Shown here piece after piece: positions 12,018-23,399 of a DNA stretch of 64,000 bases (position 1 is the first letter of the stretch; every line of letters starts with the position of its first letter). This DNA is from Phalacrocorax aristotelis (lineage: Eukaryota; Chordata; Aves; Suliformes; Phalacrocoracidae): positions 63,222,733-63,286,732 of the forward strand of contig NC_134276.1 of assembly GCF_949628215.1 (NCBI RefSeq). Direction: 5' to 3'. A model generated the notes under the pieces. It searched no databases. It was not told the origin of the DNA and worked only from the letters and a program-made list of their open reading frames with translations. Position numbers and translations under genes: made by a program.

Positions 12018-13059
12018 TGGCTTCAGCTTTTGTTTTTATGCATTAAGCAACCTTCAACCTTCTTTTTGTAACACAATATATAGACAAATTTAAGTACAGT
12101 AATAGCGTAGGTATTTTACTGTTTTCACATTTTCCTTGACATACTGGACAAAGCGATACACATCCATCTGCCCCCAAGCCCAGGTTTCACACAAAGCACA
12201 CTGGATACCGCTTTCAGTGGCACCCTCGGCTTGCTCCCACATTTAATTTGCCAAATCGAGAGAAACAGACCCTTTGGGAATCATTTCCAACTTTGCCCAG
12301 TGACATTCAAATGCTGCTGCCAACCTTCATTTTACAGTTACTACAGATGTTGCATACCGACAGGAAACAGAAAGTTTTAGAACTGGACAAGCTATAGTAA
12401 TCCAGGATTTGGTAGAAGAATTATATACAAAAAGGGGACTTCATATATAGTTTTCAATCTGTAGTTTAATTTTTCAAAATAAAACCTGTATATATAAATT
12501 GATAACATTCAAGATCTGTGTATGAACAACAGTAGCTTTCTGGCTAAAACAATGTATTTAGACAGAATCTCACTTTCTGTTTTTCACTTCAAGTATGCTA
12601 GCCGGTCCAGTCCTTTGGGGGAAAAAAAAACCAACCACTTCCACTTTTAAATCCTTTAGGATCCATCAAATTCATTATATGGAAATGACCTTAACTTATA
12701 CAATATACCGTATTATGAAGCGAACTGAAGGGGATTAGATACTGAAGTATCGGCCGGGGTGCAGTAAGCCATACAGCTGTTTAAACATGATACTACAGCT
12801 GAAATAAGTCTCTGTCAGAATAAAACCCAACATTCATGAAAAGAGCAGCAGCCATCAAAAACATTCACAACTGCAGGGATTTTGTACTGTGTGTAATTTT
12901 GCATTCTAAGTTGGAGAAGCCACAATAGTTTAAAGCAAAATTTAAGAAAAAAATACCACTATAGTCTTGAATTTAATAATGTGAATTTGTCACTGTTATA
13001 GCTCTTTATAGAAGTGTACTAAAAAAATTTACTTAAACATATGAATTTAAGACTTTCAC

Positions 13060-13082
13060 TTTATTCAGCAAATTGGTTTATT
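13060..13082 (-). terminator. ARGLU1: Candidate proximal polyadenylation signals of ARGLU1 (tandem pair)
   Basis: Two AATAAA hexamers on the minus strand (13077-13082 and 13060-13065), 11 bases apart, about 0.67 kb after the stop codon. Their use would give a short 3' UTR isoform. Confidence 0.35.
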
Positions 13083-13744
13083 TACACAATGGGGAACGCT
13101 GGTTGAATGCTGTCAATGTAATAAAAACAAATCTAACAGAGACAATACTGAACTCTATGTATTCATAGCAGAAATGACAAACTATTTCCTTACCTGTATC
13201 AGGAACATCAAGCGCAACAATGGGACAGTATCATAGGACACTGATTTAACAATAAACCACAGAGGTCCAGTAATACTATGGCAATTTACTCATGTATTTA
13301 CTGACTTTAAAAAAAAAAAAAAAATTAAAAGTCAGCAATACCCAGTATAAAGTTCTGTCAATTATCAGAGTCAAACTCTGAGGAGTAGGTCAGTAAATCC
13401 TTATCAGATCATCCACAATTCATAGGGTGACCTGATCTGCTTCAGACCACTAGTACAGAAACAAAATTGATGAAAACAAATTACCCTCTAAAAGGCAACA
13501 ATGATCTGATAAGGGTTTAACTTAATGGAAGTTTTTTTTAAAAAATTAAGAATTGCAGAGCACAGCCCCTATTAGAACAAGCTAACTTTCCAGACTTTCA
13601 AAAAAGAAAAAAAAAAAAAATTGAGAGGGAAAAAAAAAAACCACTTCAACATGAAGCTACCATACAAAGTTCTTCTTTCGTTTTGCTTTTTTGTTGGGTT
13701 TTTTTGTTTGTTTGTTTCATTTTTTAAGAGTTCAGAGTTGCAAT

Positions 13745-13909
13745 TTAATCCTGGCTTTTTAGTGAGAAGGACAGTTTTGGCCTAGACTTCCCTTTGCCCA
13801 GGATAATTTTTTGCTCTTCCTTTTGCTGACGTTGTCTCTCTTGTTCTAGTTTCATCCTCTCCTCATGAATCTTTCTTTGTTCTTCAACAATTTTCAATTG
13901 TTCTTCAGC
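13745..13909 (-). CDS. ARGLU1: ARGLU1 coding exon 4 (C-terminus and stop)
   Basis: This exon follows the acceptor ATATATAG and encodes 54 codons from [13 protein letters not shown] to LSFSLKSQD. The stop TAA is at 13745-13747. The C-terminal [13 protein letters not shown] motif is characteristic of the family. The 3' UTR continues in the same exon. Confidence 0.96.
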   Translation of the reverse strand, partial: AEEQLKIVEEQRKIHEERMKLEQERQRQQKEEQKIILGKGKSRPKLSFSLKSQD

Positions 13910-16900
13910 CTATATATGAAAATGGTAGAATTTAGGCCAGCATATTTTGTAGTCATAAAAGCAATTTACAAGTCCGTATTAACTTCCAAACAGGTCCAAT
14001 CCTGCATAGTTATGTAAGCAGTTCTACCTGAGCTAGATGCCGTGGTTGGTTTCAGTGAAACTATTTATAAAATGGTTATTTGAATTTCTTCTTCAACTCT
14101 TCTTCAATTTGAATTGAGTTTAGAAGAAACACTTGAAAACTCTGTACAGCTAACTCCCCCAAATCTTGAGTGCTTACACGCAACGTTTTTCAGCATTGCT
14201 TTGCAAACAACACATTGCATTTTAGTTAAGGAAGTCGGTGTAGATATAGAGAAGCTCCCCGACACCCGTCACGTGTCAGATGAAGGCACAACATAATGAA
14301 GTAACAGAACTTCAAACAGAAGTCTCCCCACTCCAAAACCCATCTGAAAACCCTTTGTAATTAAAAACCATCTTTACTTGGTTGGTAACAAGTCATTCCT
14401 TACACTGACTTACGGTTCTTACAGCTCTTCCAATGGTCTTCTAAAGGTGCTTATTTTGTTCATTACGTCAGTTAATACTTTAAATTTTCTATTTGTCCCA
14501 TTTCCACCACATGAGGTTGGGAAAAGGGTAAAACAGAAAGATCTAAAGCAGATGTCATTCAAGCAAAGAGTTTTAAGAAGCATCACCTTTACCTGAAAAA
14601 GGTGCAATTACTTGGGTAACTGAAACCAACAGAGTTCAGTCAGGATTTGGAAGACGCTTAGTTTGGTGTATCATTGATTGATTAGGATCAGCTAAATCAT
14701 ACTGTATGTTCTCATGAGGCAGGCACCTGCTTAAATAGGCTTGGAGACCAACATAAGCTAGACTTCTATAACCGAGACATCTTAAGCTTATGCTGAAAGT
14801 CCCTTTCAGCACTTGTACGGCAACATTATACTAGTCTCAAATCCAGTTTGTACTTGTCCTGCTCGACGGAACAGAATTAATCGCTTCTGTTGTAGAAACT
14901 GAACGTGTTTGCAAACTTACTTCAACCTTTCCTGTCAGATATAGTTAAAGCGTACTTTTTAAATTCTGAAGGCAGCTATCTTCCTCTAAATTAACTGCAC
15001 CTGAACTATTTTTTCAGACTAGCATCACTGCTAAGGATCTGGTCTCTTATGCTCAAGGGGAGGACAGCAGCACTGCTGACATAACCGGCAATAGACAAGT
15101 TAAAACCGTAGAAAGGGTCGATTTGTTTATTGTAATTGTGTTGCAAAGCAGGCAGAGGGACCTGTATTTCCCTACAGAACTGTTAACTGCATCTTCACAT
15201 ACCAGTTTAGCTTGTGCTTCTGCAATTTTTCGATTATTCTCTTCTAGTATTCGCTCTAGTTCCTCACGCTTTGCACGCTCTTCTTCCTAAATGGGAGGAC
15301 AGGGCAAGATATTAGTAAAGTAAAATATTTATCTCTGCATGTTCACTAATCTTTCTCAGAATTCTTTTGTGAACTGACTTAAAGTGGCAGCCTTATAGCC
15401 ACCTATTTTGTCTCACAACGGTAAATTGTGCAGCCACTAAAACTGGTTTCTAGTACTCAATTTACATCATCCCGCCCAGTCCAAACAGCAACCAACTAAA
15501 CCCTCCCTAATCATAGAATCCTGACAATTTATTACTAGAATTTTAATATCACACAAATCAACAAGGACAACTACAAAAACTGGATAGTATTTACCAAATT
15601 AAAAAGTAATATAGAAAATATAAATAAAGTGAATAGTTTGTCTCACCAATTAAGTATACCTACGTATTCTTTACCTATACTCCTTTAATCAGCATTAAAA
15701 GTTGAATATTTACTGTCTTGTCCAGTGTCCTGCAGAGTGTGCTCCTCGGCTGCCATACGCGCCAGCTTCCTCTTTAAAATGATTTGTACTGTTAGCTTGG
15801 CAATACCTGCATCAGCAGCTCAACCATTTATAAAGAAACAACATACAAGGAAGGCTGAGCTGAGGAATGCAGATGTTTATGATAAGAAGGAACAAAAATA
15901 TGTAAATCATTCCTAAGGCAAACAATTAATAAGAAAAATACATTTACTGTTAGTGAAAAATACAAATGGTAATCCATACTTCATGGAGCTATGGGCTTCT
16001 TTCATGGGGAGAATGGACTTTACATTCAGTATTTTGACAATTTTAAGACAGCTGAAACTGTCATTTGCAGTCTGAACTTGGAACTCAGGAGTCCAGGGAA
16101 GGCAAGATCAGGAAATAAAGCCTTGTAATTGTTGCTTTCTTGGTGAATTTTATGGAACTCTGTTATGCGACTCATAAATATGAAGACTGCGTGAAAGTTT
16201 GAGGTGTTTCAGTTCACGTAATATATATCCGAATTATTTTAATATTTGGTAGGTTTAAAGTTAGCCAGAGGTTTGTGTCTGTGTAAGAAAAAAAAGTTAA
16301 TACGAACAAAGCAAGCATACGAAGAGAAAACTTCTTACTATGACTAGTAACCAGCTACTAGCTAGCACACTTCACTCCAGGCATGGAAGTTTATTCTGGG
16401 TTACAAAGAACTGATGGGTCGTCTTCACATTGCACTGACAATAGCAAAAATACTTAAAAAAAAAAAAAAAAGGTCATCCATCTGCTCAAATGAAAGCCTC
16501 GTACACAAAGCATTTGCTGACTACAGACATTTAAATTCAACTTCAAGTCTTTGATAGTTAAGATTTGAATTTGCAAAACAAGTGTAATTTAATATTCTTA
16601 ATAATGTCTTGTAACTCAGTGTTCTGGGCTTTTTTTTTTTTTAAAGTTTAAGATATTATGTGACAGACGCATCACATTTAGTATGAAGGGGAAAGCTTCT
16701 TTGCTACTGTCTTTCCTTTTGTAAGCCAATCAAAATATTAATTTAAAATAAACTGTGTAGGAGGTACAGAGTGAAAAAGGCATTTGAGTTATGATTGTTT
16801 AGCACAAATTTCCTTTATGGTTTAAAGTTTGTCTCGAAATTTCTGGATCCTGGAATGATTGGTGCAGGCAGGCATCAAAGCCTTTAGTAGCAAATTACTG

Positions 16901-19900
16901 TCTCACAGAAAGACATTTTCAGCTTCTGCTCCAGCTGCTGATTAAAAAAAACACCCAAGTCACATGTTCAGCTTGACTTCAGACAAGGGCAACCTGCTCT
17001 TTTATAACTTCTAGGGAAAAAAAAAAAGGAGTTGTTAGTAGTTATTAAAAATTGATATAATGACTTGGACATAGATCCTTCGTGAAGACGTGGATGGGCT
17101 TATGCTCGAAGTCCCAGAATTAGTCCAATGTATGCTCAAAGAAAACATTCATTTTAAATGAAGAGTAAGAAACCTATTTGTTAAAGACAGGTACTGCAGC
17201 TCACTGCTGGACCCTGCTTTTTGCCTGACTGAAGGCAAAAGCCTCTTACAGTCTAGGTAAACAAAATGAAACAAATGAAGGATACATAATTACAGTTTTT
17301 TAATACACTTCCCCAAAAATGAAAGGACCGCTGATAAATCCTGCAGCCATGGCAAAAGTTTCAAACAATTCTGAAATATGTAGGTCAGTTCCATTAAAAA
17401 TCAAGTATCCTTGTTCAGGTTTTAGGAGAATAACTGTTTAAGTATCAGTGAGCTCCTCTGAATAGGCTAGAAATTAAGTTTCGCAGCAATGCAAGTTTAT
17501 ACGAGAAGGGAATTAGATTTGCTGTATTCCATCTCTTTCTGAACCGAACAGGAGGCACAAACCGACACTGAAAGTTTTGCCATGGACTGTCTCTACTTTC
17601 CAAACGACCGAGCGTTACCTCTCTGGCTTTTTGTGCTGCAAGTTCAGCTTGTCGCTGTCGCTCGAGTTCTTCGAGCAACTGTTTTTCCATGATGCGCTTA
17701 GCCTCCTCCACCCTGCGGAGAACCTCTCGCTCAATCTCATCCTTCCTTTTCTCCAACTCTTCTTCTACACGTTTAGCCACGAGCTCTTCTACTCTTCGAG
17801 CAGTTTCTTCCTCTATGAGTTTCTCTTCAATTTCTTGTTGACGACTAGAAAATGCAAACATGAGGATTACCTTTTTAATCAATAAAGAATGGTTGCATCG
17901 AAACAATCTCTTGCAAATACACAGCATCAGCCACGCTACCGAATCAACTTTTTAAGAGTCTTATCCCTTATACAGACAGATCATAAATTTAAAGAATGTT
18001 TCGCCCTACATTTAAGGAAAGTAAATATTCAGGCAACCAGTGTTCCTACCACAGGGAACCTGCTCATTCAGACCACACCATGTTTAGCATCTCTCCATAT
18101 CTCATGACACCAAGATTAAGATGACCCCTTATCATACTACTACTAGATCATTTTTATGGAAAAAAAGAAAAGAAAACAAAAATCTCCCAATTTTGGCTGT
18201 CTTTCACCGTTTATGAACTTAAATGGTCTCAATTTTAAGCCACACATAGCAAGAGTATCTTGTGAAATCTTGTCTTTAAGCCACCGCCCCAGAGGCACCA
18301 AACTAATCTCTAATAACAAAAATAGAAGACAGATGCAATAAAATTTGTAACTTGAATATTTTAATAAGAATTCCAGGTGTTGTTTCTGTAATCTTGTTAT
18401 CCAATAATTTACCTTATTGAATTGAAAATACTTCAGCTCTCCTTAACTTCTTTACCGCAGCACTCTGTTTCTATCATAATTATCCAAAACAAAATATACC
18501 AAGTGCTAAATAAATTCTTGCAACCTTTACAGTTTTCCATGTTCTGAATTTTGGAAGTATTTTCAAATGTCTTCTTGTCTTTATTTTGGTTTAGCAGCAG
18601 CATTATCACTTAGCCTGATCACTCTTTTAAGTTTTCATTTAAAAGGATACAAAAAGATTAGGTCAATTTGCAGGTTTATTACCAAGTGCAGGAAAAAATC
18701 CCTTTCCGGGTAGTAAACACTATTATGATATGACAATTAGATATCCAAAGATCAACAAAAATGTATACTGTATAGCTAGGTTTCATATAGAACTATTTAT
18801 TTCAAATTATTATGGGCTTTGGGGAGAAGGTTGCTCTTTTCTAACCTTGAAACTGAACTTTAAGTATTCCATGAAGTAAGGAACAATCTTATAAAGTTAT
18901 CTTCTTGCCTGTCAGCACCAGAAATCCATGATTTAGAGCAACAACTACTGTGGTAATATCCTAATCACATGTCATTTCATAATCTTATTATATTAAGATA
19001 CATAAACCCAGCTTTGATTAAAACCAAAAAGTTACAGGTTTTACTAACTTTTAGATTTCCTCAGTGTACAATTTGCAAACATGCAATAGGAAATAATAAA
19101 GTATGATTACTGATCTAGATAAACACGAGGTGAAAGGCTCCTAAATTCCCCTTTTTCATATATAAACTTTTCAAAAGCATGCCAAACACAATGGATAGTG
19201 TGCCTCCTTCAGTAAAAAGTCTTGGAACCCCCAACGCAATCATTCAGCCCCAGAAGACAAATTTTAACCTTCCATTCCTCAAGAGAGAGCAAATGTATTC
19301 TGTGACACATTAGGGCAGCATTCACTTTTCCTAAAGCGACACAAAATACCTTGAGGCGAATTTTTTCAGTTAAAAAAAAACAACCAACCACCAAGGCCAC
19401 CACTATCCTGAAAAACATACCCACCCCATTCTGTTAGTGTGCCTCTGCCACGCCACAACTAAATACTGCCCTTTTTGGGTGGAAGATGGGGGAGGGGTCA
19501 AAAGTTTAAAAGATGAATTTTTAAGCACCCTTTAAACACAAAATAGCCTTTTATTTTTGAAGGTTTTTCCTCCCTCTTATGGGTATTTATTCAGCAGTGG
19601 GTACTCTCACTGTCCTGGACATAGCTGTAAGCTGTATCAGTACGAGGCTGATCTAACAGAAATCATTTTCAGAAAGCTCATATTCACATGTTTTATTCCA
19701 ACTATTTTAGCTTTACACTTAACATTAGGGAAATCTTGAATAAAAGTTAGCTAACTGAATAAATATAGTACATAGTTATAAAAAATCCTGACATTCATGT
19801 CTGAAATAAGTTTTCAAATATGCTCAGCAACTGATGATGTCCTCAAATTAAGCACTGTGTCTGCACACGTTTCATTCTCTCACCCCAATAAATTCTGTTC

Positions 19901-22637
19901 AAATTTAATTAAACAAAGCAAATGTATCTTTTCACTTTAATAGGCATTGGCAACATTACAAATACATAATAACTGTCCAGTGTAAACAACCACATTGCTT
20001 GAAACACTAGAAAGACATGAAACAGGAGTAAAAATTTAATCTCAATGTTAATTTATAAGACCAACTTGTGCCTATGGATAAAGATAATATACTTCCAATC
20101 AATGGCTTTGAGTTTATCAAGAAAATCAAACTATAAACACAGATATAAATTTCAACAATTTATTCTGTAGTTTACAACAACTATTCATTCTTTCTTTAAG
20201 TTGCATGAACTTACAGTATTTTATTTAGAGGTATAGTTTATCATCTGACCTACTGAGCCATGACTCCAGAGAAACAGTTAAGTCATTAATGTAAAAATAT
20301 TTTTAGTACGTTCCATTTACTCCTTAAAAACTCATTTTATAAAGTCTGCAGAAAGGAAGCTGCTTACATTTCAGCAGATTTCCGAGTAAAAAAGATGTCA
20401 TATTTGCAAGGCCTTTCTAGAAAACTAGCATTATAGGAAAAATTTAGTTAGCAAGAAAGTAGTTCTTTCCTTCACTAACATGAGTATATACTAAAATACA
20501 TAACACTGTTTACAGATAACTTAGTCAAATACCACAGTTTTCTGTTGTATGAAGTTTTTTTGCCTTTTCTTTTTGAAATTTAAAATGTATTCTAGAAGCA
20601 TCAAATTCTATACCAAATCTTTTCCAATATTGTTTCTCCCTCAGAAGTTTACTATTCTGTTGCCAGTATCACTCAAATGTCATTTTCCTCCTATACAGAC
20701 TTTTAGTATTCTAAAATTTCAAAGCTAACATATAGAAAACTTACTTCAGAAAATAGTTATATATGTTGCTGTATCTAATATTATTGAATGAGCTACAGTT
20801 CATTCCATTTCAATTTGAACACTCCCATCAAAAAAATAAAATTAGACATATTATTTAAAAATTATAAACACTTCATTTTCCACTGGCACTTGAAGAGATC
20901 CTCTCCCAACTTTTAAAGTCTGGATACAGACCAACCATAAAATTCTCCACTAAGTCTAACACGATTTAATATTTTAAGGTAGATAATATTTGTTATTTGT
21001 GTAATGGTCTCTCTCTTCAATCTTCAAATCCATTTACATATCATTTAAAAGAATATCTACGAACTAAAATAGCTCCAGAGTACTAAGATACACTATTCAC
21101 TGTATTCTCAATTTAAGCACATTTTAATCCTTCTTCCCAGATACACACGGAAGATTTTTAGCAATTTAGGCACTAGATAAAACTACAAACCACAAAACTA
21201 GGGTCAATAACTCAAAAAGCCTTCAACATTTTCACCTGTGTTTGTGTTGCTATACAACTTTTCGGTGACATTGCTGTCAAATTCTGAAGTTCGCAAGGGA
21301 GATCAACAACAAACAACGAAAGCAACAACTCAGGAGGCTCAAGCCTTCTGAACTACAGTTAATATTTCGTTAGGACAATATCGCTGAAACGAAACCCAAA
21401 GCTCCATCTGAGAATTAACAGAACTCGTTGGCCTCACACGTACAAACAAGTGCTATTTCTGGATTCAGTGCTCTAACGAGCGAGGGTAACATCCAAAGAA
21501 CAAGAATCACTTTATCGCGACTGTTAAAACCCTCGTTATCTCTGCTGCATAAAGGTCTCCTTCACAACAATATTGCTAAACCACTTAACGCACATGCAAC
21601 GTTCATTAAAATAAAATTTATCTATCTCTGTAGACTTCGTAAATAACCACGTTCCCCATAACGAAAACTGAAAAAGGAGGTTTCAAATGAAACAAGTCAC
21701 CGGATCTCACTGTCCCATTTGGCATTAAAAAAAAAAAAAACCAAACCAAAACCCCAGCCCAAACCCTCGGCGTTAGTACAAGCGTTGCATGCCATTTCTT
21801 AAAACCCTCAGTCGAGGAACTCTAGATGCCTCCGCTCGACGCACAGCAAGAAGCCAGCTCCACGCAAAAAAGGGGAGGGGCAGGCGGTGTGGCAGCGGCA
21901 CAAAGCCTGCGGGGCCCGGGGGCCGCCGCTGCCGCCGCCGAGAGAAGTTTAGGAGGAGCGCAGGAGAGCGGCGGCAGAGGGGAGGCGAGCAGAGCCGGCC
22001 GGCAGGCAGCGATGGAGGCAGGCAGGCAGGGAGGCAGCCGCGGGCTCGCACCCCGAGGGGGCGGCTTCTCAGGCACCGGAGGGAGCGGGCCTTTAGGAAA
22101 GGGAAGGATGGCGGGAAAACAGGCAGAAGTTAGGCCTCGGCGAGGGCCTAAGCGCTTCAGTCCCCGGGCCTGGAGGAGGAAGGCGCGGAGAGGACGGCAC
22201 CGGGGCGACGAGCATTCTGCTGCCTCTCCTCCCCCCTCCCTCTCACCCCCCCCCCCCTCCCGCCCCCGGCCCGGGGCTCACATTTTCCGCTGCCGCTCGA
22301 ACTCCGCTTTTTTCTCCTCCTCCTCCCGCTTCTGCTTCTCGTCTAGGCTGCTGCGCTTGCTCACCGTGCGCCCGAAGATGTCGATGCGGTCGGGCGGGGA
22401 GGAGGCACGATCGCGCTCCCGCTCCCGATCGCGGCGGGAGGAGGGGGCCGTGTTGGAGCGGGAACGGGAGCGGGACTCCCGGCGGCGGTTCCGCTTGCTC
22501 TCACGGGACTTGGAGCGCTTCCGCGCCCGCTCCTTCTCCCGGGAGCGGGACCGTGATCGGCTCCGGTTCTTCTTGTTGTGCTTGGAGCTCTTGGTGTGCT
22601 TGGAGCGGGAGGAGCTCCGGCTGCGGGACCGACCCAT
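13745..22637 (-). CDS. ARGLU1: Arginine and glutamate-rich protein 1, complete gene (four coding exons)
   Basis: ARGLU1 is a nuclear, speckle-associated protein that modulates alternative splicing and acts as a transcriptional coactivator with Mediator subunit MED1 at nuclear receptors. The coding sequence joins 22637-22282, 17844-17619, 15286-15203 and 13909-13745, giving 276 residues plus stop; human ARGLU1 has 273. Residues 1 to about 80 are rich in Arg-Ser dipeptides ([20 protein letters not shown] onward), typical of splicing factors. A conserved non-repetitive block, [14 protein letters not shown], follows near residues 84-98. From about residue 100 the protein is a long charged Glu/Arg/Lys helix with predicted coiled-coil character, ending [10 protein letters not shown]. 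All introns are GT-AG and frame is kept across each junction. The gene lies head-to-tail upstream of EFNB2, as in human. Identification is essentially certain. Confidence 0.97.
13910..15202 (-). other. ARGLU1: ARGLU1 intron 3
   Basis: A 1.3 kb intron with donor GTATGTG and acceptor ATATATAG. No further exon or repeat was recognised inside it. Confidence 0.9.
15203..15286 (-). CDS. ARGLU1: ARGLU1 coding exon 3
   Basis: This 84-base exon has 28 codons, phase 0 at both ends. The acceptor is CCATTTAG and the donor GTATGTG. It encodes [20 protein letters not shown] and IAEAQAKL, continuing the charged helix without interruption, as in human ARGLU1. Confidence 0.96.
15287..17618 (-). other. ARGLU1: ARGLU1 intron 2 (regulated intron)
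   Basis: A 2.3 kb intron. In mammals ARGLU1 intron 2 contains an ultraconserved element, is often retained, and includes a premature-stop exon that tunes ARGLU1 levels. Here the intron has a strong cryptic-looking 3' splice site at 17011 (listed separately). Reading through from exon 2 stays open for 57 codons before a stop at 17445-17447. Ultraconservation itself cannot be judged without alignment. Confidence 0.85.
17011..17040 (-). promoter_or_regulatory. ARGLU1: Strong internal 3' splice site in ARGLU1 intron 2 (probable poison-exon acceptor)
   Basis: On the minus strand this reads a perfect TACTAAC branch-site motif (17040-17034), then AACTCC, a run of 11 T and CCCTAG ending at 17011. 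The branch adenosine at 17035 is 24 bases from the end of the AG. An exon starting at 17010 after exon 2 (phase 0) reads AAG TTA TAA, an immediate in-frame stop. That is the design expected for a nonsense-mediated-decay exon. Its 3' end is uncertain; a possible donor (ATA|GTAAGA) has its GT at 16338-16337. Confidence 0.65.
17619..17844 (-). CDS. ARGLU1: ARGLU1 coding exon 2 (Glu/Arg helix)
   Basis: This 226-base exon begins after the acceptor TTTTCTAG; its first base completes the split Ile codon. It encodes [17 protein letters not shown] onward to AAQKARE, a continuous charged heptad-like helix. It ends in GAG followed by the donor GTAACG, leaving phase 0 (residue 194). That donor is weaker than consensus, which fits the retention and alternative splicing known for the intron that follows. 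Confidence 0.96.
17845..22281 (-). other. ARGLU1: ARGLU1 intron 1
   Basis: A 4.4 kb AT-rich intron with donor GTGAGC and acceptor TTTTCTAG. The 5' end lies in the CpG island. No internal coding exon, RNA gene or named transposon was seen; low-complexity A runs occur near 21728-21741. Confidence 0.9.
22282..22637 (-). CDS. ARGLU1: ARGLU1 coding exon 1 (RS-rich N-terminus)
   Basis: The ATG at 22635-22637 starts 118 codons plus two bases (AT of an Ile codon). The donor is GTGAGC (GT at 22281-22280). The exon encodes the Arg/Ser-rich region, the [14 protein letters not shown] block and the first part of the charged helix, ending FERQRK. An upstream extension is not needed: the homologous human protein also begins [20 protein letters not shown]. 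Confidence 0.97.
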
Positions 22638-22988
22638 CCCGGCTGAAGAGAGGAGAGCAGAGAGGCCGCGCCGGCGACCGCCCGACCACCCCCACCCCCT
22701 TCGCTAGCGGCACCCGAGGGAGGTGCGGGGAGGCTCTGCGCGCATCGGCACCGCCCGGGCGGGCCCCTCGTCCTCTTCCCTTCCCGCCGCTCCGCGCCGC
22801 GAGGAGAAGGAACAGGCCCCCAAAGCAGGAGCGACTCCGGGCGCAGGCAAGATGGCGGCCCTGGCAGAGCGGTGACTCTCCTCTTCCGCCCCACAATGCA
22901 CCGCGACGCCTTCGAGCCGTTCGCTCCCCCTCCCCCGCCTTCGGCCTTGCGCCGGAGGAGCGCGAAAGCACTCGGTAATGTTCGGCAG

Positions 22989-22993
22989 CCAAT
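22989..22993 (+). promoter_or_regulatory. CCAAT box (NF-Y site)
   Basis: CCAAT in the context GCAGCCAATGGCG, about 350 bases upstream of the ARGLU1 start codon and about 100 bases before the plus-strand TATA-like site. This position could serve either direction. Confidence 0.55.
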
Positions 22994-23031
22994 GGCGGGG
23001 AGGAAGCCCCGTCAGCCAGCGCTTCCCCTTC

Positions 23032-23041
23032 GCGCATGCGC
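23032..23041. promoter_or_regulatory. NRF1 binding site
   Basis: The exact palindrome GCGCATGCGC, which matches the NRF1 consensus, in the ARGLU1 CpG island. Confidence 0.65.
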
Positions 23042-23126
23042 GTAGCCCGCTCCCGGTGCGCGGCAGCCGCCGCTGCTGGGGACCTTGCGCGGAGGCTATA
23101 TGGGGCCGGGCCTCCGGGGGTCGGCC

Positions 23127-23229
23127 GCTGCTCCGTTCGCCCCTGCCCCCAGCCCTCAGCAGCAGTGATGGCAGCCTCTTAAAGAGTCCTGGGGGCTGTC
23201 TGTGTGTCTGTCAGGCTTAGGAGGGAAAG
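23127..23229 (+). ncRNA. Candidate first exon of a divergent noncoding transcript
   Basis: A TATA-like CTATATGG at 23096-23103 would place a plus-strand start near 23127. About 100 bases on, GGGAAAG|GTAAGG at 23229/23230 is a good splice donor. No coding potential is visible. Divergent spliced noncoding RNAs are common at CpG-island promoters. The start, the existence of the RNA and its next exon are all inferred. Confidence 0.3.
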
Positions 23230-23399
23230 GTAAGGGGGGGGGAGGGCTCCGGGCGTTTGGAGGTCCCTGCAGCCCGGAGGCCTCGGGAGCCGGCCAGGGA
23301 CGGCCCCGTCCCTGGGCCCCCCCGCCGCCGGTGTCCCCGGCGCGCGCTCTGCGGGGAGCTGCCGCCTGCGGGAGCAGCCCCGCGGCCACCAGTCACCGG

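Larger units (their letters stand above)
12012..13744 (-). other. ARGLU1: ARGLU1 3' untranslated region (approximate end)
   Basis: Sequence following the ARGLU1 stop codon on the minus strand. Three AATAAA hexamers in minus orientation (TTTATT on the plus strand) lie at 13077-13082, 13060-13065 and 12012-12017. The distal one would give a 3' UTR of about 1.7 kb; the proximal pair would give about 0.67 kb. The region is AT-rich with A and T/G runs at 13309-13324, 13606-13640 and 13680-13730. Which site is used, or whether several are, cannot be decided from sequence. Confidence 0.55.

Noticed and set aside
17577..17885. 102-residue plus-strand frame over ARGLU1 exon 2
   Set aside because: Antisense shadow of the true exon; no independent start, splice or family evidence.
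21826..22707. 293-residue plus-strand open frame rich in Arg and Ser
   Set aside because: It is the antisense shadow of ARGLU1 exon 1, whose RS codons read as Arg/Ser/Leu-rich on the other strand.
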